This document shows, in pieces, positions 57,329 through 64,000 of a DNA stretch of 64,000 nucleotides. Made by a program: the position numbers and the translations under genes. Source of the stretch: Streptomyces sp. NBC_00483 (GTDB taxonomy: Bacteria; Actinomycetota; Actinomycetes; Streptomycetales; Streptomycetaceae); the NCBI RefSeq assembly GCF_036013745.1, contig NZ_CP107880.1, positions 2,418,001-2,482,000 of the forward strand, read 5' to 3'. Below the pieces are notes generated by a model. That model searched no databases. It was given only the letters and a program-made list of their open reading frames with translations, and was not told the origin of the DNA. The first letter of the stretch is position 1, and the number at the start of each line of letters is the position of its first letter.

Positions 57329-58531
57329 ATGACACCGCGCGCCGCCGATCGGGCCCGGTACGACCGGGCCACCGCTCATCTCGACGCCCCACTGGCGATC
57401 GTGGACCTGGACGCGTTCGACGCCAACGCCGACGACCTGGTGCGCCGGGCCGCCGGAAAGCCGATCCGCGTCGCCAGCAAGTCCGTGCGCTCCCGCGCCC
57501 TGTTGGAACGGGTGCTCGCGAGGCCGGGCTTCGCCGGGATCATGTCGTTCACCCTCGCCGAGTCGCTGTGGCTCGCGCGGTCCGGGTTCGACGACGTGCT
57601 CCTCGCCTATCCCTCGGCCGACCGCTCCGGCTTCGCGGAGCTCGCGCACGACCCGAAGCTGGCGGCGGCCGTGACCGTGATGGTCGACGACCCGGCCCAG
57701 TTGCGGCTCATCGAGGGCGCGCGGGACGGGGGCCGCGAGGAGATCCGGGTCTGCGTGGAGCTGGACACCTCGTGGCGGGCGCTCGGCGGCCGGGTCCGGG
57801 TCGGCGCGCTCAGGTCCCCCCTGCGTACGCCCTCCCAACTCGCCGACCTGGCCCGCGTCGTGACCCGCCGTCCGGGCTTCCGGCTCGCGGGGATCATGGC
57901 GTACGAGGGTCATGTGGCGGGCGTGGGGGACTCGCTCGCGGGGCGGCCGGTGCGCTCGCGGGCGATCCGCCTCATGCAGGCCGCGGCCCGCAAGGAGCTG
58001 GCGGTGCGGCGGGCGGAAGTGGTGCGTGCGGTGCGGTCCGTGGCCCCCGACCTGGAGTTCGTGAACGGGGGCGGCACGGGGAGCGTGCAGCACACGGCGG
58101 CGGAGGCGGCCGTGACCGAGATCGCGGCGGGCTCCGGCCTTTACGTGCCACGGCTCTTCGACAACTACACGTCGTTCACGGGGCGTCCGGCCGCGCTGTT
58201 CGCGCAGCCCGTGGTGCGCAGGCCGGGCGTCGGTGTCGTCACCGTGCTCGGCGGCGGCTATCCGGCCTCGGGCGCGGCGGGCGCCGACCGGCTGCCGGTG
58301 CCGTATCTGCCGGAGGGGCTGCGCTACGACGCGCAGGAGGGTCCCGGCGAAGTGCAGACGCCGCTGCTCGGCTCTGCCGCCGACGATCTGCTCATCGGGG
58401 ACAAGGTGTGGTTCCGGCACGCGAAGGCCGGGGAGCTGTGCGAGCGGTTCGAGACGCTGCACCTGGTGTCCGGCGACCGGGTCGTGGAGACGGTGCCGAC
58501 GTACCGGGGTGAGGGCTACGCGTTCTTGTAG
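57329..58531 (+). CDS. PLP-dependent alanine-racemase-fold amino-acid deaminase/aldolase
   Basis: A 400-residue protein with the N-terminal alanine racemase barrel (LDAPLAIVDLDAFDANADDLVRRAAGKPIRVASKSVRSRALLERV, PLP Lys51) and a C-terminal beta domain as in D-threonine aldolase and D-serine dehydratase-like enzymes (VTVLGGGYPASGAAGADRLPVPY, LLIGDKVWFRHAKAGELCERFE). The substrate is probably a D-amino acid or hydroxyamino acid. ATG 57329 starts the homology. The last codons form part of a terminator hairpin (58507-58540). Confidence 0.85.
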   Translation: MTPRAADRARYDRATAHLDAPLAIVDLDAFDANADDLVRRAAGKPIRVASKSVRSRALLERVLARPGFAGIMSFTLAESLWLARSGFDDVLLAYPSADRSGFAELAHDPKLAAAVTVMVDDPAQLRLIEGARDGGREEIRVCVELDTSWRALGGRVRVGALRSPLRTPSQLADLARVVTRRPGFRLAGIMAYEGHVAGVGDSLAGRPVRSRAIRLMQAAARKELAVRRAEVVRAVRSVAPDLEFVNGGGTGSVQHTAAEAAVTEIAAGSGLYVPRLFDNYTSFTGRPAALFAQPVVRRPGVGVVTVLGGGYPASGAAGADRLPVPYLPEGLRYDAQEGPGEVQTPLLGSAADDLLIGDKVWFRHAKAGELCERFETLHLVSGDRVVETVPTYRGEGYAFL

Positions 58532-58540
58532 CCCTCACCC
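58507..58540. terminator. Terminator embedded in the 3' end of a coding region
   Basis: GGGTGAGGGCTAC / GTAGCCCTCACCC, a perfect 13-bp stem with an 8-base loop. The left arm lies in the last codons of the PLP enzyme and the right arm spans its TAG. It probably serves the convergent HAD gene as well. Confidence 0.85.
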
Positions 58541-58553
58541 ACCGACGTAGGCC

Positions 58554-59843
58554 TCAGAAGATCGAGTCGACCTGGTCGGGGACGACCGAACCGTCGTCCC
58601 TGAGCAGCGGCCCGAAGCCGCCCTCCGGCTTGTTGTACCCGGCCGTGGAGCACGGGTACGTACCCGTCTTCTGCGGCAGCGGCTCGATGAACATCGGGTT
58701 GGCGACCCAGCGTCCGTCGGCGTTGTCGTAGGCCCGGCACATGATCTCGGGCTTGTTGCGGTTGAGGACGAGGTGCGCGCCGGTCGCGTCGCCGACGAAG
58801 GTCACGTCGGTGTCGGCGTCACCGCCGCCGAGCGCGATGCGCTTGTTCCAGCGCTGCTTCTCCCAGGCCGACTTTCCCTTGATGTGGAAGATGTCCTGGT
58901 TGATCCAGCACCGCTTGCCGTCGATGTACGGGATGGCCTCGCCCTGGTTCACCCCGACGCCGCCGCAGCCCTCGTTGTACGTGGTGATGCGGCCCTTGCG
59001 GTCGAGGATCGAGCGGATCGCGATGGTGTGCTTGCGGTCGATGCCGACGCCCTGCGACCACACCTCGGTCACCGGCTCGGACCCGGCGGACACGATGTAG
59101 ACGTCGAAGCCGGCCCGCTGGAGCGTACGGATCAGGTCGCGCTGCTGGTCGTAATAGCGCACGTAGCCGGGGATGGTGTGCGTGCCCAGCTTCTGCGTGG
59201 AGCCGACGGGCGCGGCGAGGGCCTCGGCGCGGGCCGCGGAGGCGTACGCCTCCAGTTCGGGGACCGTGTGGCCCGCGAACAGCTGCGGCACCCAGGCGTA
59301 CTGGGGCACGGTGCGGCGGTGGTTCCACTCGCCCGCGAAGGCGGCGGCGCCGCTCATCGTCTTGCCGGACTCACGGATGTTGAAGATCTCGTCCGTGCAG
59401 TCGGTGTCGGTGGACGTGGGCAGCGGGGCGCCCACCGGGACGTCCGTGCCGCAGGCGGCGGTGAGCGCCTTGTCGGCGTCGGCGGTCATCCACTTGCTGG
59501 TCTTCTTCCAGCTCGCGGGCCGCAGGATCTTGTCGTGCTTGAGCGACCAGGCGATGGTCGCGTCGGTGACGTCGTTCTTGGCGACGGTGTTGTCCCAGTC
59601 GAACGCGGCGACGGGACGCGGGCCCTTGTGTCCGCCGCAGATTCCCCGTTCGTCAATCATGCGCTGGAGCTTGGCCCTGTTCTGGCCGTACCAGGGCAAC
59701 TTCGTCGACAGCTGGGGGCACTTGGCGGCGGAGCCGGCGGGCTGTGCGGACGTGGCGGCGGCCGCAGGAGTGGTCAGGCTCGCGGCCGCCATGAGGGCGG
59801 CGGCCGCGACCGAGGTCCACGCGGCAACATGTCTGTTACGCAT
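58554..59843 (-). CDS. Secreted HAD-family phosphatase
   Basis: A 429-residue exported phosphatase. The signal peptide MRNRHVAAWTSVAAAALMAA ends near residue 31. The HAD nucleophile motif is AAFDWDNTVAKND (Asp82, Asp84), motif II is VYIVSAGSEPV and the acidic motif IV lies in GGGDADTDVTFVGDATGAH. It resembles phosphorylcholine or phosphoserine phosphatase-type secreted HADs; the substrate is unknown. Two Cys pairs suggest disulfides, consistent with secretion. ATG 59843 is used; GTG 59879 is an alternative without support. Confidence 0.85.
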   Translation of the reverse strand: MRNRHVAAWTSVAAAALMAAASLTTPAAAATSAQPAGSAAKCPQLSTKLPWYGQNRAKLQRMIDERGICGGHKGPRPVAAFDWDNTVAKNDVTDATIAWSLKHDKILRPASWKKTSKWMTADADKALTAACGTDVPVGAPLPTSTDTDCTDEIFNIRESGKTMSGAAAFAGEWNHRRTVPQYAWVPQLFAGHTVPELEAYASAARAEALAAPVGSTQKLGTHTIPGYVRYYDQQRDLIRTLQRAGFDVYIVSAGSEPVTEVWSQGVGIDRKHTIAIRSILDRKGRITTYNEGCGGVGVNQGEAIPYIDGKRCWINQDIFHIKGKSAWEKQRWNKRIALGGGDADTDVTFVGDATGAHLVLNRNKPEIMCRAYDNADGRWVANPMFIEPLPQKTGTYPCSTAGYNKPEGGFGPLLRDDGSVVPDQVDSIF

Positions 59844-59886
59844 GTGAGTGGACCGTACACGCGTGAGCGCGTTGCTCACAGGGTTC

Positions 59887-60669
59887 TCACACCGGTGTCA
59901 CGTACGCGCCTGAGATCCCGCCGTCGACCAGGAAGTCGGTGGCGTTCACGAATGCCGCGTCGTCACTGGCGAGGAAGGCGACGGCCGCCGCGATCTCCGT
60001 CGCCTCCGCGAACCGGCCGACCGGAATGTGCACGAGCCGGCGCGCCGCCCGCTCCGGGTCCTTGGCGAACAGCTCCTGAAGCAGCGGGGTGTTGACCGGC
60101 CCTGGGCACAGGGCGTTGACCCGGATGCCCTCACGCGCGAACTGCACGCCCAGCTCGCGGGACATGGCGAGGACGCCGCCCTTGGACGCGGTGTACGAGA
60201 TCTGCGAGGTGGCGGCGCCCATCCGGGCCACGAACGACGCCGTGTTGATGATGGAGCCCCGGCCCTGGCGCCGCATGTACGGGAGGGCCGCCTTGCAGCA
60301 CAGGTACACGGAGGTCAGGTTGACCTCCTGGACCCGCTTCCAGGCCTCCAGGCCCGTGTCGAGGATCGAGTCGTCGTCCGGCGGCGAGATGCCCGCGTTG
60401 TTGAAGGCGATGTCGACGCTGCCGTAGGTGTCGTACGCGGTCTTGAACAGCGCCTCGACCTGCTCGGTATCGGTGACGTCGACCTGGACGAAGGTCCCGC
60501 CGACGTCCTCGGCCGCCTTCTTGCCCGCACTCTCGTCGATGTCTCCGCAGACGACGTGCGCGCCCTCGGAGGCGAGCCGGCGCGCGGTGGCGAGGCCGAT
60601 GCCGCTGCCGGCGCCGGTGATGACGGCGGTGCGGCCGACGAGGCGGCGGCAGATGATCTCTTCGCTCAT
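59887..60669 (-). CDS. Short-chain dehydrogenase/reductase
   Basis: A 260-residue classical SDR: TGxxxGIG loop at 18-25 (TGAGSGIG), NNAG at 90-93, catalytic Ser145, Tyr159 and Lys163 (SYTASK). FabG-like enzymes reduce or oxidise secondary alcohols with NAD(P). It follows the aldehyde dehydrogenase by seven bases and the GlnA4-like ligase in a three-gene unit, so it probably oxidises a gamma-glutamylated alcohol intermediate. ATG 60669 has GGAGG twelve bases upstream. Confidence 0.92.
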   Translation of the reverse strand: MSEEIICRRLVGRTAVITGAGSGIGLATARRLASEGAHVVCGDIDESAGKKAAEDVGGTFVQVDVTDTEQVEALFKTAYDTYGSVDIAFNNAGISPPDDDSILDTGLEAWKRVQEVNLTSVYLCCKAALPYMRRQGRGSIINTASFVARMGAATSQISYTASKGGVLAMSRELGVQFAREGIRVNALCPGPVNTPLLQELFAKDPERAARRLVHIPVGRFAEATEIAAAVAFLASDDAAFVNATDFLVDGGISGAYVTPV

Positions 60670-60676
60670 AAGCTGT

Positions 60677-62032
60677 TCAGGCCTCCGTGCTGATGAAGAC
60701 GTTCTTGGTCTCGGTGAACGCGGCGAGGGCGTCGGGACCGAGTTCACGGCCGAACCCGGACTGCTTGTAGCCGCCGAACGGGGTCGAATAGCGCACGCTG
60801 GCATGCGAGTTGACGGACAGGTTCCCGGCGCGGACGGCCCCGGACACCCGCAGGGCGCGGCCCACGTCGCGGGTCCAGATCGAACCGGACAGGCCGTAAT
60901 CGGTGGCGTTGGCGAGGCGCACGGCGTCCGCCTCGTCCTCGAAGGGGAGGACGACGGCGACCGGGCCGAAGACCTCGTCGACGGCGGCGGGCGCGTCCGG
61001 AGCGGTGTCGGTGAGGACGGTGGGCGGGAACCAGAAGCCCGCCCCCTCGGGGCTCGCGCCCCTGATCGCGGACGCGCCCGCCGGAACGTACGAACGCACG
61101 CTCGCCAGCTGGGACTTGGAGATGAGCGGGCCCATCTCCGTCTTATCATCGGACGGGTCGCCGACGACGACCGACTCGACGGCTGGGGCGAGCACCTCCA
61201 GGTACCGCTCGTATACGGACCGCTGTACGAGGATGCGGGTTCGGGCGCAGCAGTCCTGGCCCGAGTTGTCGAGGAAGGACATGGGGGTGGCGAGGGCGGC
61301 GGCCTCGACGTCCGCGTCGGCGAAGACGATGTTCGGGCTCTTGCCGCCGAGTTCGAGGGTCACGCGCTTGACGCGGTCCGCGCACTTGGCCATGACCTGC
61401 TTGCCGACGCGGGCCGACCCGGTGAACACGATCTTGGCCACGCCCGGATGCTCGACGAGGGCGTCCCCGGCGACAGGACCCTCCCCCGGGAGCACCTGGA
61501 AGAGACCCTCAGGAAGCCCGGCCTCCAGGGCGAGTTCGGCGAGCCGCAGGGCGGTCAGCGGGGTGGTCTCCGCGGGCTTGAGGAGCACCGCGTTGCCCGC
61601 CGCGAGGGCCGGGGCCGTGCCCCAGGCGGCGATCGGCATCGGGAAGTTCCACGGCGCGATGACACCGACGACGCCGAGCGGTTCGAGGAGGGTGACGTCG
61701 AGGCCGCCCGCCACCGGGATCTGCCGCCCGGTCAGCCGCTCGACGCCCCCGGCCGCGTACTCCAGCAGATCGCGTACGTTGCCGGCCTCCCAGCGGGCGT
61801 TGCCGATGAGGTGTCCGGCCTCGCGGACCTCCAACTGGGCGAGTTCTTCGAGGTGTTGGTCGACGGCTGCGGCGAAGCGGCGCAGTAGGCGGGCCCGGTC
61901 GGCGGGGGCGACCGCCGCCCAGGCGCGCTGCGCGCCGGTGGCGCGGACGACGGCGGTGTCGACGTCCTCGCGGGTGGCGGACTCGACGGTGGCCACGAGC
62001 TCTTCCGTGGCCGGGTTCAGTACGTGCAGCAA
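60677..62032 (-). CDS. Aldehyde dehydrogenase
   Basis: A 451-residue NAD(P)-dependent aldehyde dehydrogenase with catalytic Cys261 (SGQDC) and Glu227 (LELGGKSPN), plus the VIAPWNFPMPIAAWGTAPALAAGN block. TTG 62032 (LLHVLNPATEEL) was chosen with AAGGGAG four bases upstream; GTG 62048 would overlap the synthetase stop. It lies between glnA4-like and SDR genes. In the gamma-glutamylation route it would oxidise a gamma-glutamyl aldehyde to the acid; this is inferred from context. Confidence 0.93.
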   Translation of the reverse strand: MLHVLNPATEELVATVESATREDVDTAVVRATGAQRAWAAVAPADRARLLRRFAAAVDQHLEELAQLEVREAGHLIGNARWEAGNVRDLLEYAAGGVERLTGRQIPVAGGLDVTLLEPLGVVGVIAPWNFPMPIAAWGTAPALAAGNAVLLKPAETTPLTALRLAELALEAGLPEGLFQVLPGEGPVAGDALVEHPGVAKIVFTGSARVGKQVMAKCADRVKRVTLELGGKSPNIVFADADVEAAALATPMSFLDNSGQDCCARTRILVQRSVYERYLEVLAPAVESVVVGDPSDDKTEMGPLISKSQLASVRSYVPAGASAIRGASPEGAGFWFPPTVLTDTAPDAPAAVDEVFGPVAVVLPFEDEADAVRLANATDYGLSGSIWTRDVGRALRVSGAVRAGNLSVNSHASVRYSTPFGGYKQSGFGRELGPDALAAFTETKNVFISTEA

Positions 62033-62043
62033 GGCGCTCCCTT

Positions 62044-63408
62044 TCACAGCCTCTCGAATCCCCGACGGAGTTCCCAGTCGGTCACGGCGGCGTCGTACGC
62101 GTCGAGCTCGACGCGCGCCATGTTGCGGTAGTGGGCGACGGCCTCGTCGCCGAAGGCGGCCTTGGCGATCGGGCTGTTCTCCCAGAGCTCGGCGGCCTCG
62201 CGCAGGGTGGCGGGGACGTGCGCGTAGTCGGCGGTGTAGGCGTTGCCCGCGCAGGCCTCGGGGAGCTCCAGCTTGTTCTCGACCCCGTACAGGCCCGCCG
62301 CGACGAGCCCGGCCACCGCGAGATACGGGTTGACGTCCCCGCCGGGGAGCCGGTTCTCGAAGCGGGTGGAGCGGCCGTGGCCGACGACGCGCAGCGCGCA
62401 GGTGCGGTTGTCGTGGCCCCAGGCGACGGCGGTCGGCGCGAAGGAACCCGGCTGGAACCGCTTGTAGGAGTTGATGTTCGGCGCGTAGAGCAGGGAGAAG
62501 TCGCGCAGCGCGGCGAGCTGCCCGGCGAGGAAGTGCCGCATGAGCTCCGACATGCCGTGCCCGCCGGGCTCCGCCATGACGTTCGTGCCGTCGGCGTCGG
62601 CGAGCGACAGGTGGATGTGGCAGGAGTTGCCCTCGCGCTCGTTGTACTTCGCCATGAAGGTGAGCGAGCAGCCCTCCTGCGCGGCGATCTCCTTGGCGCC
62701 GGTCTTGTAGATCGCGTGCTGGTCGCAGGTGGTGAGGGCCTCGTCGTAGCGGAAGACGATCTCGTGCTGCCCGGGGTTGCACTCCCCCTTGGCGGACTCG
62801 ACGGTGAGGCCCGCGCCCGCCATCTCGTTGCGGATGCGGCGCAGCAGCGGCTCGATGCGCCCGGTGCCGAGGACGGAGTAGTCGATGTTGTACTGATTGG
62901 CCGGCGTGAGGGCCCGGTAGTTCGCGTCCCAGGCCTGCTCGTAGGTGTCCTTGAAGACGATGAACTCGAGTTCGGTGCCGACCTGGGCGGTGAGCCCAAG
63001 ATCGGTGAGGCGCTCCAGCTGGCGGCGCAGTATCTGCCGGGGCGCGGCGACGACCGGGGAGCCGTCGTCCCAGGCGAGGTCGGCGGTGAGCATGGCCGTG
63101 CCCGCGTTCCACGGGACGCGGCGCAGGGTGGACAGGTCGGGGTGCATGGCGAAGTCGCCGTAGCCGCGGTCCCAGGACGACATCGCGTAGCCGTCGACGG
63201 TGTTCATCTCGGTGTCGACGGCGAGCAGGTAGTTGCAGCCCTCCGTGCCGTGCTCGAGGACCTCGTCGAGAAAGAAGCGGGCGGCGAAGCGTTTGCCCTG
63301 GAGGCGGCCCTGCATATCGGGGAACGCCAGGACCACGGTGTCGATCTCTCCGCTTCCGACGAGGGCGTGCAGCTCCTCCACGGTCAGCGGGGACGGTCGG
63401 TCTGCCAC
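62044..63408 (-). CDS. glnA4: GlnA4-type gamma-glutamylamide synthetase (glutamine synthetase fold)
   Basis: A 454-residue glutamine-synthetase-fold ligase (ELEFIVFKDTYEQAW, GECNPGQHEIVFRYDEALTTCDQHAIYKTGAKEIA, NSCHIHLSL, ENRLPGGDVNPYL). It lacks the canonical adenylylation-site and ammonia-binding context of GlnA1, as do GlnA3/GlnA4 enzymes. S. coelicolor GlnA4 (SCO1613), at the equivalent position, is from memory the gamma-glutamylethanolamide synthetase. GTG 63408 has GAGGAGG eight bases upstream. It begins a unit with an aldehyde dehydrogenase and an SDR. The gene symbol rests on synteny and is less certain than the family. Confidence 0.88.
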   Translation of the reverse strand: MADRPSPLTVEELHALVGSGEIDTVVLAFPDMQGRLQGKRFAARFFLDEVLEHGTEGCNYLLAVDTEMNTVDGYAMSSWDRGYGDFAMHPDLSTLRRVPWNAGTAMLTADLAWDDGSPVVAAPRQILRRQLERLTDLGLTAQVGTELEFIVFKDTYEQAWDANYRALTPANQYNIDYSVLGTGRIEPLLRRIRNEMAGAGLTVESAKGECNPGQHEIVFRYDEALTTCDQHAIYKTGAKEIAAQEGCSLTFMAKYNEREGNSCHIHLSLADADGTNVMAEPGGHGMSELMRHFLAGQLAALRDFSLLYAPNINSYKRFQPGSFAPTAVAWGHDNRTCALRVVGHGRSTRFENRLPGGDVNPYLAVAGLVAAGLYGVENKLELPEACAGNAYTADYAHVPATLREAAELWENSPIAKAAFGDEAVAHYRNMARVELDAYDAAVTDWELRRGFERL

Positions 63409-63576
63409 GGGAAGATCCTCCTCAGGTCAACCGGAACCACAACGTAATCGCCGGGCCGCCACCTGGGAAGCAGCCACGGGGCACGCCGAGAGGACACTGC
63501 CCCGGTGGCGCTGCCCGCATGCTGAACGCCCCGGTGGCGTGCGTCGTGATCTCGTACGCTCGGGTGCTCGGTACGA

Positions 63577-63602
63577 ACGGCATCGGGGAACGGCATCGGG
63601 GA
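63577..63602 (+). repeat. Two 13-bp direct repeats in the glnA4 / hydrolase intergenic region
   Basis: ACGGCATCGGGGA twice in tandem (63577-63589, 63590-63602), ten bases before the divergent hydrolase start. CCCCGGTGGCG is also repeated near 63500 and 63528. Regulator-binding is possible but unproven. Confidence 0.5.
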
Positions 63603-63612
63603 GCGCGACACC

Positions 63613-64000
63613 ATGGTGAGCAGGCCGCTGATCGGCATCAGCACCTACCTGGAGGACAGGGCCAGTTGGGGCATCTGGGAGCTGCCCGCGGCGCTGCTGC
63701 CCATCGGCTACCCCCGGCTCGTGCAGCAATCCGGCGGGCTCGCCGCGATGACTCCCCCGGACGACCCGAAGCACGCGCCGTCGGTGGTGGCCCGGCTCGA
63801 CGGGGTGATCGTGGCGGGCGGCCCCGATGTGGACCCGGTCCGGTACGGCGCGGAGCGCGACCCGCGCACGGGGCCGGCCGCCGGGGAGCGGGACACGTGG
63901 GAACTCGCCCTGATCCGGGCCGCGTTGACGTCCGGCACGCCGCTGCTCGGCATCTGCCGCGGCATGCAGCTCCTCAACGTCGCCCTCGGCGGCACGCTCA
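63613..64000 (+). CDS. Gamma-glutamyl-type hydrolase, PuuD/class I glutamine amidotransferase family (cut by right edge)
   Basis: The first 129 codons of a peptidase C26 protein: MVSRPLIGISTYLEDRASWG, VIVAGGPDVDPVRYG, and the nucleophile elbow LLGICRGMQLLNVALGGTL with catalytic Cys. The family hydrolyses gamma-glutamyl amides, as in PuuD, which releases GABA from gamma-glutamyl-GABA. Divergent from the GlnA4-like gene, it would remove the glutamyl tag after oxidation and close the pathway. The ATG is at 63613; GTG 63616 is an alternative. The C terminus with the His-Glu pair is outside the window. Confidence 0.88.
   Translation, partial: MVSRPLIGISTYLEDRASWGIWELPAALLPIGYPRLVQQSGGLAAMTPPDDPKHAPSVVARLDGVIVAGGPDVDPVRYGAERDPRTGPAAGERDTWELALIRAALTSGTPLLGICRGMQLLNVALGGTL

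Overview
The window is a stretch of chromosome from a high-GC actinomycete, almost certainly a Streptomyces. The signs are about 70% or higher G+C, strong third-position GC bias, many GTG and TTG starts, twin-arginine and lipoprotein signals, an argCJBDR operon, a pheST / trmH-like / infC-rpmI-rplT block, a DUF1844 gene and a mycosin. From memory (not searched) the gene order follows the S. coelicolor SCO1553-SCO1615 region, so most of it is conserved core chromosome. I see no prophage, transposon or CRISPR array.

Left part (0-12 kb): the 5' end of a large Q/A/G-rich protein (probably the extension of a CobT-type enzyme) lies downstream of the fused precorrin methyltransferase cobL. Then come a GNAT acetyltransferase and the methionine importer metN-metI-metQ-metQ with tandem substrate-binding lipoproteins. 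Its leader carries a short Met/Cys-rich ORF and a hairpin. Next are a HAD phosphatase, two small membrane proteins, a GNAT and an atypical sigma factor, the secreted phosphodiesterase glpQ and the acyltransferase plsC.

Middle (12-32 kb): a TetR/MFS exporter pair with a perfect operator-like palindrome, argH with ARG boxes, a PNPOx-family protein, a secreted L,D-transpeptidase and a BASS transporter follow. Then comes a tightly coupled four-gene operon (GntR regulator, ADP-ribosylglycohydrolase, NCS1 permease, PfkB kinase) that looks like an undefined nucleoside or ribosyl-compound salvage system. The argC-J-B-D-R operon follows, with 4-nt overlaps and an ARG box. A lipoprotein, an aldo/keto reductase and a P-loop protein complete this part.

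Right part (32-64 kb): a secreted GH51 arabinofuranosidase; a MocR-type regulator and an EamA exporter whose divergent ATG codons share one CATG; a GHL10-type glycosidase; a 3-hydroxyacyl-CoA dehydrogenase; and a Nudix / NsdA-like / SpoIIE-phosphatase group. Next is the translation block pheS-pheT, a histidine kinase, an rRNA methyltransferase and infC-rpmI-rplT. infC appears to start with AUC and has a terminator-like attenuator in its leader. DUF1844, SseB, a class-A beta-lactamase-like hydrolase, a mycosin with a proline-rich partner, and an alanine-racemase-fold enzyme follow. The window closes with a gamma-glutamylation pathway (GlnA4-like ligase, aldehyde dehydrogenase, SDR, and a divergent gamma-glutamyl hydrolase cut by the right edge).

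Cross-cutting observations: (i) three tandem duplications of 20-22 bp span stop codons at 3' ends of genes; (ii) strong hairpins separate many transcription units; (iii) two copies of a Streptomyces REP-like GC-rich element flank convergent gene ends.
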